DNA of 64,000 nt, from positions 167,229,503 to 167,293,502 of the forward strand of contig CM077645.1 of NCBI GenBank assembly GCA_039707465.1, written 5' to 3'. A program made the translations under genes and the position numbers. Under the pieces are notes generated by a model that made no database searches, was not told where the DNA came from, and saw only the letters and a list, made by a program, of their open reading frames with translations. This DNA comes from Rhabdophis nuchalis. Its lineage: Eukaryota > Chordata > Lepidosauria > Squamata > Natricidae. This document shows positions 1 to 11,460 of the stretch, one piece after another (positions within the stretch are counted from its first letter, which is position 1; each line of letters opens with the position of its first letter).

Positions 1-1795
1 TATGGTTGGCTAAAGAGAAAAATCCTTCTCTGCCTGTAACAAATAGCAGAATTATAATTGAGCAGGAGAACTGAAAGTGGAAATTGATGCACTGATTCAA
101 ATTTCTTAATAATTTATTATATCTCTGGTGGATTCATTACAGGAATGACTATAATTCCCTTAGTTAGAAGAGGAGGCCTACGTGAACATCATTATTTGTA
201 CATGATATTTTATTCAGAAAGCACTGTAATGTGATCATGTATTTTCAAGTCGACAAAAGAATTTGTCTGTGGTAAACAAAGAAACTCTGAGGTGAAACTT
301 TTATAAATGTAGCCTTGAAGTGCATAGATCTAGTTCCATAAGTGATCTTAAAGATTATACTGTCAAGTAAAATACATAACCATCTTAAAAAAAAACTATT
401 TAGAGACCTCTGTTTTAGGTTCTTGTTCTTTAGCTCCTGTTTTAAATCATTAGACATTATGGATTCACGCTGCCAATTCTGATAGCTGAAATATTCACAC
501 AGAGATAGAACACATTGTATGCATTCATAAAAGCATTCTCCAAATGGAACAGAGCTTTAGGTAATTGCAATCAATATGTTTGGCCATGACATTTCACTTG
601 GAAATGACAAACAAAAATATCAAATTCAGATGCGCATTACACCAGGACTACATGGCCTAGGAAATGTGAGGAAAACACTAAGTAAAGGTACGTTCAGACG
701 TATCTGACTTTAAGGGGCAGTAGTCATCTCTGTTTCTTAGCAGAGGGAGCCAGTGTGGTCCAAAGTTATTTCCATGGGTCATGTGGCCAGCATGACTAAT
801 CACTGAGGTGCATGGAATACTGCTACCTTCCTGCCAAGGTGATATCTATTTATCTGCTTGCATTTGCATGCTTTTGAACTGTTAGGTGGAAGGGAGCCAG
901 GGCAGGTAACAGGACTCATTCTGTTGCACAATGCTTAGACCCAGGCCGTCAGCTTTCCAGTGAATAAGCTCAGCATCTTTAACTGAGAAAATACAAAAAT
1001 AGATTTCAGAAAATGGCAGAATCCCTGTATCGTGATCATGTTCTATAGCCACCTGGACTACATGCATACGGTGATAATAATTGTACATAAAGTTGAGAAA
1101 GGAACTGTCTGCCTTATTCTGCAAGTTAAAAAGCTTGCAGGGTTTCTGATCTTATTTTGTTATTCTGCTTTGACATTGTGCAATCAGTGATTTGTTCTGT
1201 TTATTCACCTGAGTTGGGATTCTGCAGAGGAAAGGATTCACGTATATTAGGCCAGCAGTTGTACCAGTAGAACAGAACACTTGGCTTCTGAGATTGGCCA
1301 AGGATTTTATTTAAATATATGGATGGGTAACTTCCTTGCATATGGAAGTGTGGCAAAACAACCAACTGTTCCACAAATATTCCTTTTTGAAAACCATTGA
1401 TGCTTTGTTCTATAGAAATTCCTGCCATGCACCATTTAAAAACATTTCACGATAGAGATCATAGCTAAGGAATGTTGGCCCTGTAAGAAACCTTTATGTT
1501 TCTCACCGATGTAAATCAAAGTAAGATGATGCTTGGTAATTTATTTTAAAAAGTGAAAGCATATTCTGTAAATGACATCAAACTGCCTATTAACTCCTCA
1601 TGGTGCGCCCTGGATAGCAGGAACTAAATTACAGCATTAACTAAATGAACTAGCAACTGCTAGACTTTCCTAACTTTCAAAATACAAGGCCTATTAACTA
1701 CATTACTGAGACCATATCTAATTGCCCAAAGAATACATTACGTAGTCAAATTTAAATACATTTTACCAAGATTATGATTTGTAATGTCAAAATTA
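1..1795. other. AT-rich unique DNA, nothing recognised
   Basis: I see no coding pattern, repeat border or RNA gene here. Short open frames on both strands lack coding character and splice context. Confidence 0.5.
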
Positions 1796-1862
1796 CAAGT
1801 CCCCGAGTCCCCATGGGGGAGAGGGGGCGGTCTATAAATTAATAAAATTATTATTATTATTA
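1796..1862 (+). mobile_element. L2-clade LINE, extreme 3' end
   Basis: Only the last ~65 bp of an L2 copy remain. The sequence CCGAGTCCCCATGGGGGAGA followed by GGGGCGGTC matches the 3' terminus of the longer L2 copies at 2395, 26251 and 58400. A short (ATT)n tail follows. The left half of the 3' hairpin is already degraded. Confidence 0.8.
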
Positions 1863-1865
1863 AAA

Positions 1866-2219
1866 ATAAAATGAAAATCTGATTTTAGGACATTTGTCCA
1901 TGACCTGGTAAATGTGACAACAATGAAGTCCATTCCCCCACTTTACATAACCTTATCAGGCCTAAAAGAACTTCTTCTGACCCTAACAAAGGCCTTTTAA
2001 TCCTTTCTGGCTGAAAGGAAAGGAATATTAAACAATTTGTTACAAGGGAATGAATCTCCACTCATCCGGTGAAATAGGCTGAGGCACATGCAATCAGGGA
2101 AGAAGCAACAAACCACACCAATAAAGGATGTGTGTCTACTCCCATCAATATTCTGCTACTCATTAACATGTGCCGCTTCTATTTCAGTAAGCCATGGTTT
2201 CTCTCAACCAATAAAATGA
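1866..2219. other. Unique DNA, nothing recognised
   Basis: AT-rich sequence between an L2 tail and a SINE; no feature seen. Confidence 0.5.
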
Positions 2220-2376
2220 TTCCTTTTATTTAAATAGTTTTTTCAGAAGTGGGTTCTAGGGCTGAGAGAAAATGAGTACCCAAAGTAACTGAGCTGGTTA
2301 TGTGCCTAAGGTGAGATTAGAACTCACAATCTCCTGGTTTGTAGCCTGATGCCTTGACCTATAGACCTAACTGTCT
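2220..2376 (-). mobile_element. tRNA-derived reptile SINE, antisense, 5' portion
   Basis: On the plus strand the sequence runs from a GGGCTGAGAGAAAATGAG segment through GAACTCACAATCTCCTGG to TAGCCTGATGCC. Read on the minus strand this is the tRNA-like head of a SINE, with the B-box region in GAGATTGTGAGTTC. The same family recurs, better preserved at its 3' half, at 44700-44893. The copy is old and truncated. Confidence 0.65.
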
Positions 2377-2394
2377 ATCAGATAAAGATATTAA

Positions 2395-2651
2395 AACAAC
2401 CACGGACCTCCGTTCCTTCCGTCTGAAATTGAAAACGCACTTTTTCTGCTTGGCCGGCCTAGGGTAGCCTCTCTACTATAGTATTATAGGGTTATAGGGT
2501 TTTAGTGAATTGGCATTGGGAATTTTAGCGCAGGGTTTTACTGTTTAATTTGCTTTTAATTGTTTTGTATATTTATGTATATTTATTGTTTTAACTTCCC
2601 TGTGCACCGCTCCGAGTCCCCTTGGGGAGCGGGAGCGGTCTAGAAATTAAA

Positions 2652-2744
<93 letters not shown>
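2395..2744 (+). mobile_element. L2-clade LINE, 5'-truncated copy with (ATT)n tail
   Basis: The copy begins within the last codons of the L2 ORF (ACCACGGACCTCCG... encodes the TTDLRSFR stretch seen in L2-B) and runs through the 3' UTR and terminal hairpin (2607-2638) into a long (ATT)n tail. The hairpin stem here is CCGCTCC/GGAGCGG, fully paired, whereas L2-B has CCGCCCC/GGGGCGG. 5' truncation is usual for target-primed reverse transcription. Confidence 0.88.
2648..2743 (+). repeat. (ATT)n microsatellite, L2 3' tail
   Basis: About 31 nearly uninterrupted ATT units directly follow the L2 3' hairpin, so the array grew from the element's own 3' tail. Confidence 0.93.
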
Positions 2745-2745
2745 A

Positions 2746-3432
2746 TGTGGCAGCCCTATATGGAAGAACACACCTAAAATAAATGCCATATAACTATTTT
2801 TATTGGAATAGCTGTAGAATCTTGAAAACTTGAATATTTCCTTTCTCCCTCACATTATCTTTGTCTGAATTAGGGCTGGTTTGATAAGTTTTTTTCAAAT
2901 TACTTTCTTAGAGAGGACTCAGGCCTTCTCATCTGAACATAATGCCTTTATTGCCTCTATTCTTTCCTTTCTTCTGGCCATTTTCTAGAAAAATTTGGCT
3001 CCCTTCCTATAGTGCCAAAATCTTTACAACTGAGCCCTTCAATATTCAATCACAGATGAAGTATTGAATTAACATTTTATAGTAGTGCTAATGCAAATAA
3101 AAAAGAACAGCTTTTTTAAAGATATGGTTTGAAGCAACTGAAAAGGGGTAGCACTAAACAGAAAACGGTAAGGATTTCTGAAAATCAATCTATTTTGTGC
3201 TATATAAAGGGGATAATTAAATGGATTTTTAAAAACTTGTTAAGCCAGGTATAAAATTAGAATAAAATAATGTGTTAATCAGTTTATAATCTATATTGAG
3301 ACCTATCTGTAATGGTCTCTCCCATACAGGGATTCATTTTGTAATAGTAAATGGGCTTCCACATCCTAATATTGGTATGAACTATATTTTAGGGATTATA
3401 CACTCCCCAAAGGATCATTAAGATCTTAAAAA
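2746..3432. other. Unique DNA, nothing recognised
   Basis: AT-rich sequence between the L2 tail and the mariner; no feature seen. Confidence 0.5.
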
Positions 3433-3434
3433 TA

Positions 3435-3510
3435 CGAGGGTGATTCAATAAATAAGGTGAATTTTTCTGTATAAGGACTTTTAATACAGATAGAAGCTTA
3501 CTTTTTTTTA
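3435..3510 (+). repeat. mariner left terminal inverted repeat
   Basis: Pairs with 4250-4324. At ~75 bp it is far longer than the ~28-30 bp typical of mariners, and it ends in a T-run. Confidence 0.9.
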
Positions 3511-4163
3511 ATTTGTCAACGTAGTCTCCCAGCACTGTCACACACTTTTCCCATCTGTACACAAGCTTCCGTATTCCCTCAGTGTAAAAATCTTTAGACT
3601 GATGTCTCAACCAGTCGCTCACAACACTTTTGACTTCATCGTCACTTTCAAACTTCGTGCCTCTCGTGAACGCTTTCAAGGGACCAAACAGGTGAAAGTC
3701 TGAAGGGGCAAGGTCTGGGCTATAAGGGGGATGAGGGAGCAGTTCCCAGCCCAGCTTGTTGATGGTCTGCAGTAAGCATCTTTGGCACCCACCTGCAGCT
3801 GACCTTCGAGTAGCCAAGGTCATCATGGACAATTTTGTGTGCTGTCCCAACAGATAAGCTCAAAGTCCTTGCAATGTCATCCACTGTCACCCTTCTGTCA
3901 GACTGAATGAGGTCATTGACTGATTCGATCACCTCAGGAGACCTCACTTCTGTAGGCCTCCCAGGCCTGCCTTCATCCTCTACACTGCTCCGTCCTTCTT
4001 TAAACAATGTAGCCCACTTGTAGACATTTTTTTGGCTGAAACATGTGGCACCATACACAGTTGACATTCTCCTATGAATTTCAACGGGTTTGCACCCTTC
4101 AACAACCAAAAACTTGATAACTGACCGCTGTTCAATCCTGGAGCATGCTTCTTGGTCGGCCAT
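3500..4163 (-). pseudogene. mariner transposase pseudogene, catalytic core deleted and frameshifted
   Basis: The N-terminal ~125 codons from ATG 4163 are open. They hold the paired helix-turn-helix DNA-binding region (QRSVIKFLVVEGCKPVEIHR, the linker motif GRPGRP, a second helix-turn-helix with LSLSVGTAHKIVHDDLGYSK) and end at the conserved WVPKMLT. Just after this, around 3775-3780, the reading jumps frame into the C-terminal part with HPPYSPDLAPSDFHLF, which carries only the third acidic residue of the DD34D catalytic triad. The two upstream catalytic aspartates and the sequence between them are gone, so no active enzyme can come from this copy. The family call rests on the helix-turn-helix order, WVP motif, PDLAPSDFHLF block and TA-flanked ends. 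Confidence 0.9.
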
Positions 4164-4249
4164 CTTTGTTAATTGGTAAAACTCTCAAGGTTTTTTTGTA
4201 ATCTGCATAAGAAATTAAATCCATGTGAAAAAGTAGTAAAACACAAAAA

Positions 4250-4324
4250 ATAAAAAAAGTAAGCTTCTATCTGTATTAAAGTCCTTATATAGAAAAATTC
4301 ACCTTATTTATTGAATCACCCTCG
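4250..4324 (-). repeat. mariner right terminal inverted repeat
   Basis: Reverse complement of 3435-3510 with one substitution and one T-run difference. It is the transposase 5' side of the element. Confidence 0.9.
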
Positions 4325-4326
4325 TA

Positions 4327-5079
4327 GTATCAACCAAACCCCATGGAAACCAGAGTCCAAGAAAATCAAATAGCATTCAGTCAGGATCATGTTGACATGA
4401 TACTGGAAGATGATAATCTCAATTCACTCAGAAGAAGTTCAAAAACATACTTGGGGAAAAATGCAGGGAAGTTCTGCTGTTGTTGCCAGAAAGCAAAGGA
4501 GAGTTTGGTGGTTCATATATATGGTTATCATTGGTACATGGAGGCAAACCTGACATCAGAATAGAAGTATCAAGACTGAACATTAATATTTTGGAATGAA
4601 CTGGAATGGGACATTTCACATCAAAGGAACTTCACATTTTCTATTGTAGACAATTACATTATTTAAAATTAAGCAGCCTTATTAAAAAATTTGCCAAAAT
4701 AAGTGCTCATATACTACCCCCCCCCCCCATGTAATAGAAGGATGCCAATTAAAATGTATTAGCGAAAGATTAGGAACAGTAGATGACATGACTATAGACA
4801 AAAGAACAAAAATCCCTAGATTAATTATACAAAATTCAGTTGGTGATGCAGAACAAGTTATTCTGGAAAGTGAAGTAGAGTTAAATGGGTTGTAGAAAAC
4901 ATCACTAACAGCAAAAGTTCATGAGCTTTATGAATACCAGCAGTCTGAAGTCTTACAAATTAATTTCAATAATCTACTACTTGTAGTTTGTAAGCAGTCA
5001 AGAAACCCAGCAGAATAGTGCTAACGAATACCCAAAATATCAAAAAATTGGTACTTTTTAAAACATAGATGTACTTGAC
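4327..5079. other. Unique DNA, nothing recognised
   Basis: Contains a short C-run near 4718. The frame opening at 4343 is short and has no recognisable motif. Confidence 0.4.
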
Positions 5080-5545
5080 CCATCTCATCTTACTATGAAG
5101 AATTTGAAGAATGGACTGAAAACAACAGACTTGGCCCAAGAATTCATGGGGATGGTGACACTAGTTTCAAAATAACGAGACATGAAATTGGGAGAAAGAC
5201 TATGACAAAGCTAGATCAAATATTATGCACAGATATTACAGAGACAAATATATGTGCTGTTAAAACCACGGAATTCTCATTTAAACATATTGCATGGCTG
5301 TGAAGCCTAAATTATCAGAAAGGCCAAATGAAGTGGTGGGGAAACCAATGTCTTTGAATTGTAGTGCTGGAGAAATTGGTTGCAAATATGCTGGATTACG
5401 TAAAAAAATATCCATCCAATACTAGATGAAGTAAAAGCAACTGCTCATTGGAAACATTTAATAATGAAAATAAAGTTAGATTTTGGACTTATAATACAGA
5501 CAAGAGTCATTGAAGACCCTGATGCTTGGAGAAATTAAAGCTTAA
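5080..5545 (+). mobile_element. possible decayed BovB/RTE LINE fragment
   Basis: Short stretches such as CATTGAAGACCCTGATGCTT and CAATGTCTTTGAATTGTAGT resemble, from memory, the C-terminal coding end of BovB LINEs, which are abundant in squamates. No continuous frame or 3' border is visible. The match is weak and could be chance. Confidence 0.3.
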
Positions 5546-6486
5546 AGCTTATCTATTCTGCTGCTTTCATCTCCTTATCACTCAGACCATTTAATGCAAT
5601 TTATCTAGTATAGATAGCTGCATGTATAGGATAATCCATATCGTAGCAATTTAAATCTGAAAATCTCCTGTTGCTTAGTCAAGACTTAATATCAAAGATA
5701 ACTCAGATCCTCTGCATGTAGTAAACATCCTTGGATCCTTCATTATCAAGATGCTCACAGGCATCATCAGATGACTATGCCAGCCAAGCCACAAATTCAT
5801 TTTACATTGTCATTCTGTACATTTTCTTGCGAGCTACCCCCACTTCATCATCTATTTCTTCTGCAGATTGACAATACGTTCGTTTGCATTTCCACTGGAT
5901 CTGTCAGTTGAAAGCCTTCAGTTGAACTTGTCAGAAGCAATACACTTCTTTTGGATTGTGAAAAAACACTACAATTATACCAGTTAATGCAGTCCAAATA
6001 GTGAGAATCCAGATCTATATTATCTCAAAGTCAGAATAAGTTAGAGAGTTTTAAAGTGCACCTGTTTAAAAAAAAACACCAAACAACCAATGTGTCCAGC
6101 TCAGTCTCACATCTGAAACAAGGTCTGTATTTTTAAATCCATACATTAAACAGTGCAGCATGGTTGATTTTTTAAAAAAAATTGGACACTCTGGGCTAAA
6201 AAGAAACTTCATAGAGGCACATGTCCCTGAAAACTGTATGAACGCAGACCTTAGAAAGGAATCTTGAGAATGCTTGTCTGAATTGCAGTCAAGCAATAAC
6301 ACTCAAGTCACAATGTTCTCCCAAGGCAATTCCTTCCCTAGCTATTCATCATCAATTGAATGTCTTCAAAAGTGTGAATCCCAGAAATGGTTGCCTTTCT
6401 GTCCCATAGAAATGCCTTTCTGTCCCATAGAAATGTATGCCCTGAATGCAGCAAGTCTCAAAATTTTGGACAGGAATCTGAAGATT
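5546..6486. other. Unique DNA, nothing recognised
   Basis: AT-rich; no repeat border or coding signal seen. Confidence 0.45.
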
Positions 6487-6550
6487 AATTGATTGATTTT
6501 CAATTTGTATAGCCACCCATCTCAGTCAATGACTCTGAATGGCTTACTGT
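6487..6550 (-). mobile_element. LINE 3' terminus (L2/CR1 superfamily), antisense
   Basis: ATTGATTGATTTTCAATTTG followed by TAGCCACCCATCTCAGTCAA is the reverse complement of the common reptile LINE end '...gagatgggcggctatacaaa' with a (ATCA)n-like tail. A similar end lies at 57490-57570. Confidence 0.55.
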
Positions 6551-7608
6551 TCAAAAATGCTAGCTTAAATCATCTCAATAATTTCAAAGCCTTTGCTTCC
6601 ATTAGGAGAAAAGCAAGTACCTCCAGTAGATGCCTTCAGTGACTACTAGACACCTTGCAGTATTCTTGAATAATTGGCCACCAAATGACATTATTGGTAA
6701 TTATGTTGCACAGCAATATACTTTTATGATCATGATTTAAGCTAGCATTATGATCATGAAGAAAATTCCAAATTGAACTGAGGAACCAATCACTGAACCC
6801 CAAACTTTAGTATAAATTTCAGCAGCAGTCCAAAAGAGTCCACTGAGCATCAAGACTAAGGAAGTAATAGAACGAGAAAAGGCCATGACCTCAGGCAAAT
6901 GCAAGAGAACCTGGAAAAAGAAGAAAAAATATCTGGAGGAAATTGGTGGGAAGGGAAATGAAGTCAGGGGAATCTACTAATTGCTTTCCTTAATTTGTCT
7001 TGCATTAAAACAGTTGAAACAGCACCAACTGCTGTGTTGCTGTGACAGAAAAAGGCTCAAATATCAGGTCAGCAAATGTTATACTAACTCAAGGACTGCT
7101 GTGTTCATCTTTATAGCAGGTATCTGGATAATGGACACAAAACTTTATTTTTTCAACAGCCAACACTGAATATCTTAGTTTTAAAAATACAGAATATAAT
7201 TTCTGGTGGACATAAAGTGACCAATGCAGATATCTTCTTTTGTGAGTCTTTTTGTTTTATTCAAGGTTCTGTTGTCATTGTTGCATTAAATGGATGTGTA
7301 TTATTTGATGTGCATTTATTTACATATTGATGGTCTGGGAACTATATTTAGATGGACTTATGGTTTCCATGCATATTAAGCATTGCTTTGCTTAAACTTC
7401 AGTGTGTTTGTTGATACATTCCAGAACTATGTAGAAGATTCCATATTACTAAATGTCTGATTGTGTCACTATAAAGGATAAAGAGCACTCAACTATTTAC
7501 TATGTTCCTGTAAAAGAATTATTTTTTGTTTTATATCTCAGGATCATAAAGAATCAATCCATTTGGCACCATAATCTGTAAACTACTTTAAGTTGATTCT
7601 TTTCAAGT
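6551..7608. other. Unique DNA, nothing recognised
   Basis: No feature seen. Confidence 0.45.
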
Positions 7609-7740
7609 TGCTGAAGTAATTCCTGATGCAGGATCCATATGTAACAACATCATGATTCCTTTCCTTTTGGATGTTGTTCCAACTACTGAAAATACAGTGG
7701 TTTTAGAAGACTGGAGAGAAACCAAGTCCTTGCTCTGTAC
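7609..7740 (+). other. weak candidate exon, unknown product
   Basis: A plus-strand frame is open from just after a stop at ~7590 to 7802 and contains IPDAGSICNNIMIPFLLDVV. It is preceded by a pyrimidine-rich stretch ending TTTTCAAG, a poor acceptor, and interrupted at 7741 by CT|GTAAGTG, a good donor consensus. I do not recognise the product. The short length makes chance occurrence quite possible. Confidence 0.15.
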
Positions 7741-8640
7741 TGTAAGTGTGGTCCTAGATTCAGACTTTCCCAAAAGCAATATGGAGGAACCAGGGAAATG
7801 ATGCCTATACAATTTTGGTAATACATGAATCAGCTAAGATATTGCGTCTGTGAGTGATAATCATACTTACTGATAGTTTCAGTGAAATAGCTTTTATCAG
7901 ACCTGATCAAATGTCTTGGCAAAAACAATGGGATAATAAATATTCTGAATAGTATATGCTTATAGTTGTACTAACATTAACCTCCTCTATTAGGAGATGG
8001 TAATAGTGATGGAGGAGAGATGGACTGGCTCATGCAGTACATTAAGCCATTGCTTATTTTTGACTGACTGTGTTTTGTGTATTCAACCACTATAGTCTCT
8101 AAAGAATGTTTATCCATTGGTCATATATGTGAAATCAGAAAATTGGGATTTATTCAAGAACAGCTAAATAAACTGTGGCCTCATGTGAACAGTATATGAG
8201 CATGCTTACTTTATTATTGTAGTGTTTGCTTTAAATACAACTCATTTAGCGAACTTTAAATGTTTCAATTATAAGTATAACCTTGAAAAAGCAAAAACAT
8301 TTTTATTCAACAATTAACATTGAAAGGGAGTAGGTACAACTTTGGTCCTACTAAAATTGTTCAACTGAGACAAATTTTAGAATTTTTCCATAATTTTCCT
8401 ATAAAAGTATAGTATAACTATAGTCTTAGTGCTGGCAAAAAACTAAATTTAATTCAAAGAAAAACATCACTGATTCCTTTGTTTTGAAAATATACTTTTT
8501 GAAACATAAACGTACTGATAGGACTGAAAACAAATATTGACTTTTTATTAATATTGTAGATAATCTACTGCATATAGTGGAGCAATGATAGCTTTTAAAT
8601 TTTTGAAGATAGAATTTAGGCTTTCTGGCTAGTTTAGAAA
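7741..8640. other. Unique DNA, nothing recognised
   Basis: No feature seen. Confidence 0.45.
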
Positions 8641-8772
8641 AGTTAGTTATATTATTTTAATTTTTTATTAATTTTAATTCTTTTATATTGTGTTTTTATG
8701 TCCTGTAAGCAGCCTTGAGTTGCCATGTGCGAGTAGGCGGCAATATAAATTTTCTACATAAATAAATAAAAT
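8641..8772 (+). mobile_element. LINE 3' UTR end (L2/CR1 superfamily)
   Basis: GTAAGCAGCCTTGAGTTGCC, then GTAGGCGGCAATATAAATT and an (AAAT)n-like tail, match the layout 'gccgccttgag...ggcggcatataaat(aaat)n' of amniote LINE 3' ends. This is a degraded 5'-truncated copy. Confidence 0.6.
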
Positions 8773-9000
8773 TAACTTTAAGAAACATGTTGCCTGTTAA
8801 CCCAAAAATATATAGCTAGCCACCAATTAAATGATTTCCTCTTTGTGTAAAAGATCTTCAGTTCCTTCTGCTTTGTTTTATATGTAGTGTGCCTTAAACA
8901 TTTATTTTAATTAGATGTTAATAAATCACCCAACTGCAAATTACTAGTATAAATTTATCCTTATATCCAATTTTATTATATACATCTAAAATGGGCATTT

Positions 9001-9290
9001 ATGATAGATGCTCCAGAATTTGGCTTGGATGATGAGGAAGAGCCGGCTTCAGGAATTTTAGGGAGGGGATGGAGGCAAACTTGGAAGATGTGGGGGACTT
9101 TGAACCTGGATGGGACAAGAGGAGGAGGAAAGGCGAGGAACTCAGAACTTCTGGAGAAAAACCAGATGAATTACTGGGTGAGAAAAGGAGGAGACAAAGT
9201 CTCAATAAATGTTAAATCCAAGCGGTCTGTGCATGCATAAGCGGGACAGGACATCATCATTTAAATGACAACTTTTCTCTGATTTTCTTT
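9001..9290 (+). other. GC/purine-rich coding-like fragment, probably from a repeat
   Basis: In contrast to its AT-rich surroundings, this stretch is purine-rich and open for 79 codons on the plus strand, with acidic then basic composition (GLDDEEEPASGILGRGW, later RGGGKARNSELLEK). It is followed by CATGCATAAGCGGGACAGGA. The composition break suggests a fragment of a mobile element or retrocopy, but I cannot name the family and see no borders. Confidence 0.3.
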
Positions 9291-11150
9291 TATTTTGACA
9301 CCTACCACTTCTTATTTAATAAGAAGACCTCTCTGTTGGATCAAAATAGAATATTCATTCTGTTTCAGTAATCCTGCCATCTTGTCTACCGCAATATTCT
9401 GGCAGGCTAGGAAAATATACTAAATATTTAAAACCTTTGCCCTGTATGCTGTGTTGAGAGGAAGGAGTTGTTTGCTAGAGAAATCGTGAATATCTAGCTC
9501 CTGAGATGTTGCACATTGCACATGCTTTATTTAAAAAATGTATAAAAGAAAAGGAAAACATAAGTCTGAATAGAATAAAAGAAGTTTGATGCTTTTGAAT
9601 GCACTTTAATACGTACATTCTCTTTAATAAGAGACAACACCTGAAGATATCAGGGATTGTCAAGAATACAACAAATGGATCATAAAATAAATTTTAATCC
9701 AGGGTTCTTGCATGTCACAAATGGCCATATTTTGGACACATTTTTATATCGAGCTTTATAATGCTGGGAAAGGTGGAAATAAAAAGAAGAGGATGAGCAG
9801 GAGCCAGGTGGACTGACTCAATTATAGCAATGATGGGCGCACAATTGGAAGACTTGAAGGATCAGGTTCGGTACAGATCAGCCTGAGGAGAATTTTCTTT
9901 ATAAAATTGAAAGATTTCAGTATATGTTATTTTAACACAGCTTCATTTATTTCTCAAAATTGTATTTGCATAGTGCTATTTTATACTAATGTGCCTTCAC
10001 TTAGCAGAATTATAAATGTTACATAAAGCGCCCACTTAAGTTAACCTGATGGGGATAATGTGAATAGAATTTAGCCAATAACCCACTGGAAGACTCACAA
10101 TGACAATAATTGCTTAATTAGAAATGGATGGAGGAATTTACTTAGCTGAATCAACTGTTCAGTACTAATGAGATTTAAAGCTTCATTGGTTTCTAAGTGC
10201 TCCCCATTATACCAACAGATAGCAATTTTACACATAGCAATTTTGTGGACTTCACACACAATATTTATTGTCCAGATAAAATAAAACATTTTCTTCCTCC
10301 TCCTTTTCTTCTCTTTCCCTCTTTCCCTCTCTCCTCTTCCTTTTCTTCTTCCTAGCAATAGAATTAAATTGCAATATAGCAAATTAGTTTGATTTTATTT
10401 TGCATCCTTACTTGTTAGGTTGCCATTGGTTTATGCCTGGATGTTTCATACAGCCATTAGATTATTTCCCAATTTATATTTTAAGTAATCTCATTGCTAA
10501 TTATGCATTTTATAATAGATTCGGATTTCAGTTGATCTATTAGTGTTAATATCATTGAATTTGGAAATACTCCAATATCTTCTGCATACTTTTCATATCA
10601 ACCATTTAACGAATTCCATGGCAGCTGCAGTAATAACACATATTACTTTTATATTTATTTAATGGGTAAAATCTTTTAAAAAGCAACACTTTAAAATTTG
10701 TTGCCTGTTGTCCATAACCGCTACCATTTATTTCCACCACTGGATAAAGGTCCTTTATAGCCAAACTCTTTGTACACACTATTGTATAAAGAAATATGTT
10801 TATAGAGACGTAATTGCAGTGTTCATTACATTAATATAGCAGATGGTTTAACACCACTGTCTACATATTTTTTATTACAAATGAGATGAAATTTTGAAAT
10901 GAAAAGAGATGATGATTGTATTAACCTCTTAAATGTGTACATTCTTAAATATGTATATATTTTACCTGTATAGATTTCTCTATTTTATAAATAAAATTGG
11001 TTAAAGTCTCACTACACTAGCTATCCAGAGGTGAGAGAACTGATTTTTATGACCAGGTTGCCCTAATAGGTTGCAACCACCAAGAGTTTCTTGAGGGCAG
11101 GAATGCATATTAATCCACAGTCTACATCCTGAATGAAAATGATATTTTAT
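9291..11150. other. AT-rich unique DNA, possible conserved noncoding stretch near 10.5 kb
   Basis: No genes seen. Around 10490-10560 the sequence has clustered TAAT-type and ATGCAT-like motifs (GCTAATTATGCATTTTATAA), as in some vertebrate enhancers. This is only compositional. A purine/pyrimidine-rich stretch lies at 10285-10355. Confidence 0.3.
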
Positions 11151-11157
11151 GACTTAC

Positions 11158-11458
11158 CGCCAGTGTGAATAGTGCTGCCTGGTTTACCTGCTACATTTAA
11201 TTCTGTGGTAGAAACTAGAAAGTTCTCCAACTGGCTACATTGCACTACTATAGCAAAAGCACTTTCTTCCCTCCAGTCATAGTTTGTCAACCTCCAGAAG
11301 TATAGATTACCCGCTTTGGTCTTTTTCTCTTCACTCTCATCAGTGGACCAGTGAGGGCCTGGTGTATTGAAGGAACAGCACAAGGCTACCTTTTCTTTCT
11401 TTTCTTTGTTTTTAACAAGTTCACTAATGGTGGAATAGGAAGTAGACATCATTGTGGT
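11158..11458 (-). CDS. candidate protein-coding exon with splice-like borders, product unknown
   Basis: On the minus strand a frame opens at ATG 11452 (double ATG, A at -3) and stays open for 98 codons to the donor. The exon would start after a plausible acceptor: a pyrimidine-rich tract ending CCTTCCTCAACTTAG at 11459-11460. It would end at 11158 before GTAAGTC, a near-perfect donor. An in-frame TAG overlaps the acceptor, so this would be the first coding exon with six bases of 5' UTR. The product is rich in Lys, Glu, Ser and Trp (for example ELVKNKEKKEKVALCCSF and NLYFWRLTNYDWREESAF). There is no signal peptide or membrane segment. I do not recognise the protein. No further exons are evident nearby, so it could be a real exon of a gene extending beyond the window, a decayed exon or chance. 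Confidence 0.3.
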
Positions 11459-11460
11459 CT

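Larger units (their letters stand above)
3435..4324 (-). mobile_element. mariner-type DNA transposon, internally deleted
   Basis: An 890-bp element bounded by TA dinucleotides (3433-3434 and 4325-4326), the target duplication expected of Tc1/mariner. Both ends begin CGAGGGTGATTCAATAAATA and stay nearly identical for about 75 bp, with one substitution and one T-run length difference. Inside is a broken transposase read on the minus strand. A full mariner is about 1.3 kb, so roughly 0.4 kb of the catalytic core is missing. Movement would need transposase supplied in trans. Confidence 0.92.

Noticed and set aside
7603..7812. Minus-strand open frame overlapping the weak plus-strand exon candidate
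   Set aside because: No splice context or motif on the minus strand; it is an antisense shadow of the plus-strand open stretch.
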